From assembly GCF_900083545.1 (NCBI RefSeq), contig NZ_LT559262.1, positions 844,397 through 908,396 on the forward strand: a DNA stretch of 64,000 nucleotides, read 5' to 3'. Shown one piece after another: positions 1 to 8,322 of this stretch (its first letter is position 1; every line of letters starts with the position of its first letter). The notes below the pieces were generated by a model. That model was not told the origin of the DNA. It was given only the letters and a program-made list of their open reading frames with translations, and made no database searches. This DNA comes from Alistipes provencensis. Lineage in GTDB: Bacteria > Bacteroidota > Bacteroidia > Bacteroidales > Rikenellaceae. A program made the position numbers and the translations under genes.

Positions 1-1102
1 AGTGATACATGTCAGGTAATTGACTTTCGAACAGAACGGGCTGCTCCCGATCGGCGGCGAACTTTCTGAAGTCGGGTTCCGAGGCGTGTCCGTGCCAAGG
101 ACCGAAAAAGTGCGTCGGACGGTCGTGGGCGTTACGCCACACCAAGACATAGCTCAGCCCCTTGCCGCGGATGACCGGCAGCAGCCACCGGGTCCACCAC
201 TCCGCATCGGGGATACCCTCGAGTCCGGTTTCGGTGAAAGCCGTCGGCTTGCCGTGTTCGCGGCCCAATTGCTGCAAGGTCGAAAGCATTCGTTCACCGC
301 CCGACAGGAAATCCCAATCTTGCTGACGGTGGTAGGCGTCGAGTCCGAGTACATCGACCCATTCGTCGCCCGGATAACGTTCCATATAGTGCTCCGCATC
401 GCGGTACAGGTCCGGTGAATAGACGTAGAGGAGATTGTGCACCCCCTTCACATCACGCAGATATTCCACCGTGAAGCGCCATAAAGCCCGGTACTCGTCG
501 GGGGTACACTGTGCTTCGCCCCACCAGAATCCGCTGCCGGTGTGCTCGTGGAACGGACGGAACAGCACCGGGGCACAGGTTCCGTCGGCGGTCTTCAGCC
601 CGGCGAAGAATCCGGCCAGACGGTCGAGCCACGACCGGAATTCGGCATGGTTGGCACCGCCCGGGAGAATGGATCTCACAGCCGTGGTGGTCTTGCCGTC
701 CCATGCGCTGGCCCCGGACTCGGGATTCTGCGGGTGCCAACTGACCGTATTCACGGCTCCGCGCCCATAGGCGGCACACAGCAGACGGGTGATCTCGGCG
801 AAAGGAACGTCGTCGATGCTTCGGTCAGCCCCGGTCTCAAGTCCTCCGAGCTCCCACCCGAAAACAGCCGGGTAATCGCCGCAGCACTCCCTGACGTCGG
901 AGCGTCCCTCCTCGTATTTCCAGTCGTGTCCATAGAGGGCATCGTCCTGATGCCCGAACATCACCCCTTCGCCTGCAACCCGGAACAGATTGCGGTAAAG
1001 GGCCCGCGTTTCAGACGTGGCCTGCGGGTCAGCCGGGAGAGGCGAAGTGCCCGAACAGGCGGATAGAAATGCGGCAGAGACTATAAAAAGCAGTTTGTTC
1101 AT
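1..1102 (-). CDS. GH26 endo-beta-1,4-mannanase lipoprotein (3' end beyond window)
   Basis: The gene reads from an ATG at 1102 to the window edge with 367 codons and no stop, so it is 3'-partial, though probably almost complete. An N-terminal signal with a lipobox (LSAC, Cys16) suggests a membrane-anchored lipoprotein. GH26 hallmarks are visible: a GHQDD motif near residue 50, the acid/base Glu186 in FRPFHEHTG followed by FWW, and the nucleophile Glu291 in FTETG. GH26 enzymes cut internal beta-1,4-mannosidic bonds of mannan and galactomannan, often releasing mannobiose. It is the last visible gene of the operon that also encodes the epimerase, transporter and GH130 phosphorylase, which gives a complete mannobiose route. 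It begins 26 bases after the AraC gene. Confidence 0.9.
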   Translation of the reverse strand, partial: MNKLLFIVSAAFLSACSGTSPLPADPQATSETRALYRNLFRVAGEGVMFGHQDDALYGHDWKYEEGRSDVRECCGDYPAVFGWELGGLETGADRSIDDVPFAEITRLLCAAYGRGAVNTVSWHPQNPESGASAWDGKTTTAVRSILPGGANHAEFRSWLDRLAGFFAGLKTADGTCAPVLFRPFHEHTGSGFWWGEAQCTPDEYRALWRFTVEYLRDVKGVHNLLYVYSPDLYRDAEHYMERYPGDEWVDVLGLDAYHRQQDWDFLSGGERMLSTLQQLGREHGKPTAFTETGLEGIPDAEWWTRWLLPVIRGKGLSYVLVWRNAHDRPTHFFGPWHGHASEPDFRKFAADREQPVLFESQLPDMYH

Positions 1103-1128
1103 CGTTTAAAGCAGGTTAGAGTGGTTCG

Positions 1129-2022
1129 TCAGATTATAATCTTCTTTTTATCGTAGTATTCCCGGAAATCGTGGGGTGTGTAGCCCTTGTATTTCTTAAA
1201 GATCCGGTTGAAGTTCGAAAGGTTGTTGAACCCACATTTGAAGGCGATCTCCGCGATCGTGTTGGCCGGTTCGTCGATCAGCCGCCGGGAAGCCGCGCTG
1301 ATACGGATGTTGTTCAGGCAGTCGATGAAATTGTATCCCGTGCGACGCTTGATGAACCGGCTGAACGACGGTTCGCTCATGTTGACCAGCGCCGCCATCT
1401 CCGAAAGCCGCACGGGACGGTGGTAGTTGTTGTTGAGATACTCCATGATGGTCCGCACGCGCCGGCTGTCGTAGGTATCCTCCAGTTTGCTGAAGTGCGA
1501 ATGCGACAACACGGTATACGCCTGATCGTGGGCAAGCTGGTTGAGCAGCGAAAGGAAGATCAGGATCGAGTTGAAATTATCCGTACTGTTTATCAACTGG
1601 TGAATCCCGGATTCGCTCTGCAGAATCGTCTTTTCGGAAAATGCGATCCCATGCTGGGCATCCTGCAGCATCTTCTTGATCGGCGCGAACTGCTTCCGGT
1701 CGATCAGCCCGCCGCCTTGGAACAACTCGGGCGAAAACTGAATCGTCACCTCGTAGATTTCCGCTCCCGAGGCCAGATTGCCGTCCATCCACGCATGCTC
1801 CAAGTTACTGCCCGTGATGAGCACCATCTCCCGGTCGCCGATGTCGGCCACATGATCGCCGACAATGCGCCGTGCGCCGCGCGCACCGATGATATAGTTG
1901 AGCTCGTATTCGCTATGGATATGTATCGGGAAGTTGAAGTTGCTCTTCCGCCGTTCGAACACGACGAAGCTGTCCTGCTTCGAAATGGGAGGTACCTCCG
2001 TTAGGATATTGTAATTTGCCAT
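1129..2022 (-). CDS. AraC-family transcriptional regulator of the mannan operon
   Basis: A protein of 297 residues. The N-terminal half has a cupin-like sugar-sensing region (HIHSEYELNYI, which looks like the usual metal- or ligand-binding beta-barrel start). The C-terminal ~100 residues carry the two AraC helix-turn-helix units, ending in the typical IAFKCGFNNLSNFNRIFKKYKGYTP-type signature. I chose the ATG at 2022 (MANYN) because the longer reading would need a TTG at 2055 inside the upstream gene. It lies 19 bases after the epimerase gene and 26 before the GH26 gene, so it is embedded in the operon and probably senses a manno-oligosaccharide or related sugar. The ligand is inferred from context only. 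Confidence 0.85.
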   Translation of the reverse strand: MANYNILTEVPPISKQDSFVVFERRKSNFNFPIHIHSEYELNYIIGARGARRIVGDHVADIGDREMVLITGSNLEHAWMDGNLASGAEIYEVTIQFSPELFQGGGLIDRKQFAPIKKMLQDAQHGIAFSEKTILQSESGIHQLINSTDNFNSILIFLSLLNQLAHDQAYTVLSHSHFSKLEDTYDSRRVRTIMEYLNNNYHRPVRLSEMAALVNMSEPSFSRFIKRRTGYNFIDCLNNIRISAASRRLIDEPANTIAEIAFKCGFNNLSNFNRIFKKYKGYTPHDFREYYDKKKIII

Positions 2023-2041
2023 AGTCGTTCGCTTTCCGATT

Positions 2042-3250
2042 TCAGTTTTTTGCAAGCAGCCGTCCGATACGCCGGATCAGTTCCATGCACATCCGGCTGT
2101 TATGATAGGGGCATTTCCAGAACCCGGCCTTATCGTCATCACGATTGACCGAGCCGTCGGCACGGACGCTCCAGAACCACTCACCGTTCCCGCCGTCGAG
2201 CAGATGCGTCCGGATATACCGCCATGCATCGTGGCTCCGCCGCAGAAATGACTCGTCCCCGGTCCGCTCGTACATATTGAAAAACCCGACGACGGCTTCG
2301 GCCTGTACCCACCAGTGGCGGTCCATGTCGGCACACCCCGTCTGCGGATCGTATTCGTAAATCAGGCTTCCGTCGGATTGCAGCCCCTCGACGGCCGCGA
2401 CCGCCAGCGCCCCGACCACAGGGCCGACACCGGTCGTAACCTGCGGATCTCCGAGTACGGCGGCGGCTTCGTCGATGAGCCACGATGCCTCGATGTCATG
2501 CCCGTAAGAGACCGCCCGTCCCTGTGGCTGCCACCGGGCATCGAAAAAGAGGTTCAAGTGCCCCGTCTGCGGATCGAAAAGCCGGTCGGTATGAATGTGA
2601 ATCAGCTTCCGGACCGCCTCCGCAACCCGATCTTCAGGCCAGACCCGCAACAGGTTCGTGCAAGGCTCAAGCAGATGCAGGTGCGTATTCATGCTGAAGT
2701 AAGTATTGGCATCCTTCTCGCTCAGACGCATATCTTCCAACGGCTGCCAGTTCCGGGTCAGTGCTTCGACGTATCCGCCCCGCATTGCATCCCAGACATG
2801 TTCCTCAAGCGATCCGAACAAAGCGGCAGCTTCGTCCAACGCCCCCGGGTCACCCGTCGCCCGGACATATTCGCTCAGTCCGTAAACAGCGAAACCAATG
2901 GCATAGCTCTGTTTCTTGCAACAGACCGGACTTCCGTCGGGAGCGATCTCCCAATAGACCCCGCCATGTACCGGGTCGATCAGCCGGGAGGCCAGAAGCT
3001 CCCGGAGCTTACCGGCCGCGTGCAGGTATTCGGGCTCTCCGGTCATCCGGTAAGCCGCCGAGAAGGTCCACAGCATCCGCGCGATCAGGACAGCGCCCTT
3101 CCCGGCTTCGGGATGTGCTTTTCCGCGGCCGTCGATACGTCCCGCAAAATGCACCCCGTCACCCAGAAATGCCATCCAGAAAGGCAGAATGTCGCAGGTC
3201 AGTTCCTCCGACAACTCCTCCCGCCATTGTACAAGCATCTTTTCCATCAT
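2042..3250 (-). CDS. AGE-family epimerase, probable mannobiose/cellobiose 2-epimerase
   Basis: A cytoplasmic protein of 402 residues, the usual size for N-acylglucosamine 2-epimerase/cellobiose 2-epimerase (alpha/alpha)6-barrel enzymes. Histidines expected in the active site are present: MNTHLHLLE (His190/192), YGHDIEASW (His251, Glu254) and KCPYHN (His383). In the Bacteroides beta-mannan pathway this enzyme turns beta-1,4-mannobiose into mannosylglucose, which the GH130 enzyme encoded two genes upstream then phosphorolyses. The start is set at 3250, where ATG overlaps the transporter stop as ATGA, so translation is probably coupled; a second ATG follows directly at 3247. A longer frame extends upstream into the transporter gene but has no family similarity. 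The exact disaccharide substrate is inferred from the operon. Confidence 0.88.
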   Translation of the reverse strand: MMEKMLVQWREELSEELTCDILPFWMAFLGDGVHFAGRIDGRGKAHPEAGKGAVLIARMLWTFSAAYRMTGEPEYLHAAGKLRELLASRLIDPVHGGVYWEIAPDGSPVCCKKQSYAIGFAVYGLSEYVRATGDPGALDEAAALFGSLEEHVWDAMRGGYVEALTRNWQPLEDMRLSEKDANTYFSMNTHLHLLEPCTNLLRVWPEDRVAEAVRKLIHIHTDRLFDPQTGHLNLFFDARWQPQGRAVSYGHDIEASWLIDEAAAVLGDPQVTTGVGPVVGALAVAAVEGLQSDGSLIYEYDPQTGCADMDRHWWVQAEAVVGFFNMYERTGDESFLRRSHDAWRYIRTHLLDGGNGEWFWSVRADGSVNRDDDKAGFWKCPYHNSRMCMELIRRIGRLLAKN

Positions 3251-4689
3251 TCGTTCGTTTTCCGGCGGAGACTGAGTTCCGTCGTTATTCGCTCCATGCG
3301 TTTCTCGCCGAGCGGGTAGAAAAGTACCGCCGCTGCGGCCAACAGGCATCCGGCGGCCGGAAGCCAGCTCATCATCAGCCGGACGCCCGCTATCGCCTCC
3401 CCGCTCTGCACCGCAGCCGACTGATCGTAGCCGAACGCCGCAAGCAGCCAACCCGTCACAGCCCCGCCCAACGCCCAGCCGAGTTTCTGGGACATCGACG
3501 AAGAGGAGAGGATCAACCCCGTCGGCCGCCGGCCGCTGCGGTACTCCTCGTAATCGACGATATCGGCGTACATGCTCCACAACAAAGGCAGCACAACACC
3601 CGCCGCAACGCTGACAAGCGCCTGCAAGGCAAACAGCCATCCCAGTTCGGAAGGCTCCAGCCGGAAGAAGAAGAGGCTCAGCACCGCTGCCGCACCCATC
3701 GCCGCGGCAAATGCTCCTTTCTTGCCGATATGTGCCGCCAGCGGCACGGCCAATGCCACTCCGGCCATATTGCCCAACTGACCCAGCAGCAGGTAAAGCG
3801 TCCCGAGCGTCCAACCCAGATGGGGCAGTTTATAAGCGCTCCGGACATAGTCGGTGAAATAGAAGATCGCTACCCCGTCGCGAATCGAGTTGAACAGCAG
3901 CACCGCCACTCCCGCGACCAGAAGAATCCACCACGGAGCGTTGCGGGCCAGACTTTTCAGGTCGCGGCCGACCGATCCCTTCGCCTGCTGCGCGTCGTCG
4001 ACCCGAATCCGTTCGCGCGTCCAGCGGAAGCAGAGCCAGAAAAGCAGGGCGCAGATCGCTCCGATAACGGCCACGGCACAAGTCCACGCCTCCGGCATGC
4101 CCGATATGGCCACGTCGCTCCCCGCAACGTTCCCGCTCAACCGGTCGGCATCCCCGCCGCCGAGCCATCCGGCAAAGAAATCCACCAGCGGCTGCAACAG
4201 CATAAAAGTCACCAGACTGCCCACATAGGCGAAGAACATCCGGTAGGAGGAGAACGTATTGCGCATCTTCGTATCGGGGGTCATCACCCCGAGCAGCGAG
4301 GCATAGGGAACGTTGACCAGCGTATAGACCATCATCATGGCCGTATAGGTGACATAGGCCCACACCAGTTTTCCCGTCATCCCGAGATCGGGAGTCCAGA
4401 ACGTCAGCACTCCGACTGCGGCGAAGGGCAGGGCGCCCCACAGCAGATAAGGACGGTAACGCCCCCACCGGCTGCGGGTACGATCCGCCAGCAGGCCCAT
4501 GATGGGATCGTTGAGCGAATCCCAGATACGGGTCACCAGAAACATGGTCCCGGCAGCGGCCGGCGTAATGCCGAACACCTTGGTATAGAAAAAGAGCAGA
4601 TACATGCCGAATATCTTCCAGAACATGCTCGAAGCCATGTCCCCGAAGCCGTATCCGATCTTCTCCCGGAATGTGACGCTGTCTTTCAT
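3247..4689 (-). CDS. GPH-family sugar:cation symporter (MFS), probable mannobiose importer
   Basis: An inner-membrane protein of 480 residues with about 12 hydrophobic segments. The N-terminus (KIGYGFGDMASSMFW, then FLVTRIWDSLNDPIMGLLADRT) is the signature of the glycoside-pentoside-hexuronide symporter family, which moves sugars with Na+ or H+. It sits between the GH130 and epimerase genes, matching the transporter position in the Bacteroides fragilis mannan operon, so it likely brings mannobiose or short manno-oligosaccharides into the cytoplasm. I prefer the ATG at 4689, which shares one base with the stop of the upstream GH130 gene (TGATG); a TTG one codon earlier is possible. The downstream epimerase overlaps its stop by four bases. 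Confidence 0.88.
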   Translation of the reverse strand: MKDSVTFREKIGYGFGDMASSMFWKIFGMYLLFFYTKVFGITPAAAGTMFLVTRIWDSLNDPIMGLLADRTRSRWGRYRPYLLWGALPFAAVGVLTFWTPDLGMTGKLVWAYVTYTAMMMVYTLVNVPYASLLGVMTPDTKMRNTFSSYRMFFAYVGSLVTFMLLQPLVDFFAGWLGGGDADRLSGNVAGSDVAISGMPEAWTCAVAVIGAICALLFWLCFRWTRERIRVDDAQQAKGSVGRDLKSLARNAPWWILLVAGVAVLLFNSIRDGVAIFYFTDYVRSAYKLPHLGWTLGTLYLLLGQLGNMAGVALAVPLAAHIGKKGAFAAAMGAAAVLSLFFFRLEPSELGWLFALQALVSVAAGVVLPLLWSMYADIVDYEEYRSGRRPTGLILSSSSMSQKLGWALGGAVTGWLLAAFGYDQSAAVQSGEAIAGVRLMMSWLPAAGCLLAAAAVLFYPLGEKRMERITTELSLRRKTNE

Positions 4690-5876
4690 CAATCGTTCTT
4701 TCGGTAATAGTTCAAATTTCTATCAATCAGATCATTCAGCCGCTCGACGGAAGTCGCCGTCGTAAGGCCGTCGGACGGCGTATGCAGGCAATAGTCCACA
4801 AGCCTCTCGACAGTCGATGTCGCCACATGCATGCGGGTGTCGCTCGACGCATAGTAGAGGAATACCCGGCCGTCGTCATCGGCGATCCAGCCGTTCGAGA
4901 ACAGGACGTTCGACACGTCGCCCACACGTTCTTCGCCTTCCGGCGCCAGCGTATACCCGGCCGGCATGGCGATCAGCCGCGAAGGATCGTCGAGGGCCGT
5001 CATATACATGTAAAGCACATAGCGGAGTCCTGCCGCGCAGGCACGCACGCCGTGGGCCATATGCAGCCACCCCTGCGGAGTGCGGATCGGATGGGGACCT
5101 TCGCCGTTCTTCACCTCCTTGATCGTGTGATAGAACCGCACGTCGATAATCTTCTCATCGCGGATTTCCGCGCGGGTCATGTCATCCACCAATGCCCATC
5201 CGATCCCGCCGCCGAGAGCCCCGGCGGCAATAAAGCCCTCCTGCGGACGGGTGTAAAGGGCATATTTCCCGTTCACGAATTCAGGGTGGAGCACAACGTT
5301 ACGCTGCTGCGTGGGCGACTTGATGTCGGGGAGGCGCTCCCAATGCACGAGGTCCTTCGTCCGGGCCACACCGGCCGTCGCCACGGCCGACGACAGGTCG
5401 CCCGGGGCTGCCGACGGATCGTGCCGTTCGGCACAGAAGATGCCGTAAATCCAGCCGTCCTCATGGGCCGTAAGGCGCATGTCGTAAAGATTCGTTTCAC
5501 TCCCGTCGATCGGGGGAATCGTCAGCGGATGGTCGCGGAAACGGAATCCATCGATCCCGTTATCGCTTTCAGCCAAAGCGAAAAAGGATTTGCGGTCGTT
5601 CCCTTCGACCCGGACCGCCAGCACATATTTGCCGTCGAATTTGATAGCTCCGGCATTGAACGTTCCGTTGATTCCGAACCGCTCGAGCAAAAAAGGGTTA
5701 GCAGCAGGGTTCAGGTCGTAGCGCCAGAAGAGCGGCGTATGTGCGGCCGTAAGGATCGGGTAGGTGTAACGGGTCCATACGCCGTTGGAATCCGCGGCCG
5801 GATTCTTCCTGCCGATCAGCTCCTCATGAGCCGAACGCAGGGCTGAAATACGCTTCTCGAAATCAGAATTTGTCAT
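4689..5876 (-). CDS. GH130 4-O-beta-D-mannosyl-D-glucose phosphorylase
   Basis: A cytoplasmic protein of 395 residues with a five-bladed beta-propeller-type sequence. The GH130 core is clear: INGTFNAGAIKFDGKY, LYDMRLT with the catalytic Asp132 (Asp131 in the B. fragilis enzyme as I recall it), and HPIRTPQGWLHMAHGV. The enzyme uses inorganic phosphate to split mannosylglucose into alpha-mannose 1-phosphate and glucose, saving ATP. Length and N-terminus fit the GH130 subgroup 1 mannosylglucose phosphorylases rather than the shorter mannoside phosphorylases of subgroup 2. It follows the GH97 gene by 26 bases and overlaps the symporter gene, consistent with one mRNA. Confidence 0.92.
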   Translation of the reverse strand: MTNSDFEKRISALRSAHEELIGRKNPAADSNGVWTRYTYPILTAAHTPLFWRYDLNPAANPFLLERFGINGTFNAGAIKFDGKYVLAVRVEGNDRKSFFALAESDNGIDGFRFRDHPLTIPPIDGSETNLYDMRLTAHEDGWIYGIFCAERHDPSAAPGDLSSAVATAGVARTKDLVHWERLPDIKSPTQQRNVVLHPEFVNGKYALYTRPQEGFIAAGALGGGIGWALVDDMTRAEIRDEKIIDVRFYHTIKEVKNGEGPHPIRTPQGWLHMAHGVRACAAGLRYVLYMYMTALDDPSRLIAMPAGYTLAPEGEERVGDVSNVLFSNGWIADDDGRVFLYYASSDTRMHVATSTVERLVDYCLHTPSDGLTTATSVERLNDLIDRNLNYYRKND

Positions 5877-5902
5877 AAAACGGATAAAATAGAGTATTTA
5901 TT

Positions 5903-7912
5903 TTACTCCCGTGTGATCCGCAGGGCGAATCCCCCGGCGGGAGCCATCGTTATTTCCAGCGTGCGGTCCGTTCCCAGCACACGGGTTACACGCTGGTAAT
6001 CATGTCCATACTTAGCGGCATTGGCACCGTCGCAGAAGATCTCGGCCGTAAAATTTCCGTCGCCAAGAAATCCAAGGTCGAGCGTCACCGTGCGGCCTTC
6101 GTGCCCCGTAAGGCCGCCGACGTACCAGACATCCCCTTTGCAGCGGGCGACGGCCGCATACTCCCCGAGCCGGCCGTCGAGCGCCACAGTCCGGTCCCAC
6201 ACCGTGGGAACGCCGCAGATGAAAGCCGTACATTCGGGTTCCCGGTCGTAGTTGGAGGGCGAATCGCAGAGCATCGACAGCGGCGCATGAAAGACAATGT
6301 ATTCAGCCAACTGGCGGCAGCGGGTGCCCTGACTCATCGGCTCGCTGCGACGTGGAAAGAAGTGCCCCTTCGCGGCGTTGAGCATGGCTCCCTGAGTGTA
6401 GTCCACAGGGCCGGCCGTCATTCGGATGAACGGCATCGTCACATCGTAGGTCACCTGATCGACCGACTCTTCCGACCATTTCATCTGCTCCAGTCCATGT
6501 ACACCTTCGAAATTGACGACGTTGGGATAGGTGCGCTGCAAACCGGCGGGCTTATAAATACCGTGGTAGTCGAGCAACAGTCCGTATTTGGCGGCGGTAG
6601 CCGCTCCGCGGTAGAGGAATTCGGCAATCTGCTGGTCGTCACGGTCCATAAAGTCGACCTTGAATCCTTTGACACCCAATGCCGAGTAATAGCGGCAAAC
6701 CTCCTCCATGTCGCGGTCGAAAGCACGGTAGCCCGCCCATAGAATGATGCCGACGCCCTTCTCCTTCGCATATCGCAGCACCTCTTCCAGATCGAGGCGG
6801 TCACTGCCGCCCGACATCAGGTCGGTCTTGTCTTTCGACCATCCGTCGTCCATCACCAGATATGCGATCCCGTTGCGGGCCGCGAAGTCGATGTAATGCT
6901 TATAGGTCGGCGTATTGATTCCGGCCTCGAAACCGACGCCGTAGAGTCCCCAGTCGTTCCACCACTCCCAAGCTGCCAGTCCCGGGCGTATCCACGACAC
7001 GTCTTCGAGACGCGACGGCTCGGCCAGCCGCATGACCATGTCGTTGTCGAGCAGTTGCCGGTCCTCGCGGGCAATGAGGATCGTCCGCCACGGGAACGAA
7101 GCCCGGGGTGCAGCCTTGGCGATGAAATCGTCATACTCATCCACAACGTTCTGGAGATTGTCATGTCCACCGTCATGTGTACGCTTCGGATACGGTGCAA
7201 AAATACCGCGCAGGGAGTTCCCCTGACCGGGATAATTGAGGTACATGCCCGGATAGGCCTGCAGGTCGGCCTCGGTAAAGCAGAGTTTCACGCCGTCGTC
7301 GGCAGCCACGACCAGCGGCAGGAAAGCCAGCCGTGCAGGATCGAGTTCCGAAAGCCGGGCTACGGTATAGAGGTTCTCGAACGAGGTCTTGAACTGGCTC
7401 CCGAAAGGGATGATCTCAGCACCGTCACAGTCCCGCACATAGGGGACCCAGCATGTCCAGTCCCCCGGAAAGCGGGCGCCCGCCTCTTCGGAAGCGACGA
7501 CCAGCGACCGGTCCGTCGTGGAGATGAACCGGTAGGCGACCCCGTCGTCGTAGGCCCGAAGTTCAAGGGCGAAACCCTGCCGGAAATCAGCCCGCAGCCA
7601 GTTATAGCGGTCCGCGACCCGCTCTTTAATATAAAAAGGCGTCGCAAAAGAGGTATCGACCGTCCCTTTGCGGATGCGGGACGGCTGCGCCGAAGCTCCC
7701 CACACAGTCCCGTCGTCCAGCGTCATCGCCACCGGCGTAGGAGCCACGACCGGTCGACCATCGACACGAACCTCATAGGCGATCCGGTTCCCGACCGTCA
7801 GTGTAATCCCGATCGTCCCGTCGGGAGAAGGGATCGTATAACTTTTTTCGCGGGCAGCGGAAGCAATGCCTGCAAGCATTGTAAATAAAGCGATTGCAAC
7901 TATTTTTCTCAT
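5903..7912 (-). CDS. GH97 glycoside hydrolase, probable retaining alpha-galactosidase
   Basis: A 669-residue protein with a Sec signal peptide (about residues 1-19), so it is periplasmic. It has the GH97 layout: N-terminal beta-super-sandwich, central TIM barrel (from about residue 310, GLAAWEWWNDWG), and C-terminal beta domain. Asp420 in GFKVDFMDRDD and Glu475 in VHGLEQMKW are 55 residues apart, the same spacing as the nucleophile Asp415 and acid/base Glu470 recalled for the retaining alpha-galactosidase BT1871; inverting SusB-type enzymes lack this aspartate nucleophile. Removal of alpha-galactose side chains from galactomannan would fit the operon. It is the first gene of the six-gene unit. 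An alpha-glucosidase activity is a less likely alternative. Confidence 0.88.
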   Translation of the reverse strand: MRKIVAIALFTMLAGIASAAREKSYTIPSPDGTIGITLTVGNRIAYEVRVDGRPVVAPTPVAMTLDDGTVWGASAQPSRIRKGTVDTSFATPFYIKERVADRYNWLRADFRQGFALELRAYDDGVAYRFISTTDRSLVVASEEAGARFPGDWTCWVPYVRDCDGAEIIPFGSQFKTSFENLYTVARLSELDPARLAFLPLVVAADDGVKLCFTEADLQAYPGMYLNYPGQGNSLRGIFAPYPKRTHDGGHDNLQNVVDEYDDFIAKAAPRASFPWRTILIAREDRQLLDNDMVMRLAEPSRLEDVSWIRPGLAAWEWWNDWGLYGVGFEAGINTPTYKHYIDFAARNGIAYLVMDDGWSKDKTDLMSGGSDRLDLEEVLRYAKEKGVGIILWAGYRAFDRDMEEVCRYYSALGVKGFKVDFMDRDDQQIAEFLYRGAATAAKYGLLLDYHGIYKPAGLQRTYPNVVNFEGVHGLEQMKWSEESVDQVTYDVTMPFIRMTAGPVDYTQGAMLNAAKGHFFPRRSEPMSQGTRCRQLAEYIVFHAPLSMLCDSPSNYDREPECTAFICGVPTVWDRTVALDGRLGEYAAVARCKGDVWYVGGLTGHEGRTVTLDLGFLGDGNFTAEIFCDGANAAKYGHDYQRVTRVLGTDRTLEITMAPAGGFALRITRE

Positions 7913-8322
7913 GGTTTACAGGTAATAAACAGGGTTACGGAAAATCCCGGGATACACAATAAAACAACTGGCGTCTCCCGTTTGTGCTGCGTAAAAATAA
8001 AGGTTTCACAAGGGTTCTGCAACGGATATGACGCAGAAGGATTGAAAAGTATTATAATTGGATGGGATAATACCATTTTAACACGCCCGAGGCGGGAAAG
8101 AGACACCCGACGTCTCCAAAATACCCCCTCAAAGCCACCTACAGCCCGAAATAACCCGAACCGTCCTGCTCCTATCTCCAAGCCCCGGAGACAGCGGGCC
8201 GCACAAATGATACTTTTTCATCAAATGCTTGTACCATGCGACGCTTTTCATGGTTATCCGGTTTTTGTCCTCTATTTTTACGTTCGTAAATAAATTACGT
8301 TAACGAACCTAAACCAACCAGT
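7913..8322. other. 410-base intergenic region between divergent sugar genes
   Basis: No convincing coding frame: the readings on both strands lack family features. It separates the minus-strand mannan operon from the plus-strand SusE/F-like gene and should hold both promoters. I can propose only the minus-strand one. Upstream of 8323 the sequence is AT-rich (TATTTTTA at 8273-8280) without a matching -33 element. Confidence 0.6.
7992..8023 (-). promoter_or_regulatory. Candidate promoter of the mannan operon
   Basis: On the minus strand GTTG (8023-8020) is followed after 20 bases by TATTTTTA (7999-7992), a near match to the Bacteroidetes consensus TTTG-N19/20-TAnnTTTG. Transcription would start about 75 bases before the GH97 start codon. 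Each box has one deviation from consensus, so support is moderate. Confidence 0.4.

Noticed and set aside
2761..4707. Plus-strand frame of 648 codons within the mannan operon.
   Set aside because: Arg/Pro/His-rich shadow of the epimerase and symporter genes, which both have clear families and overlapping start/stop junctions.
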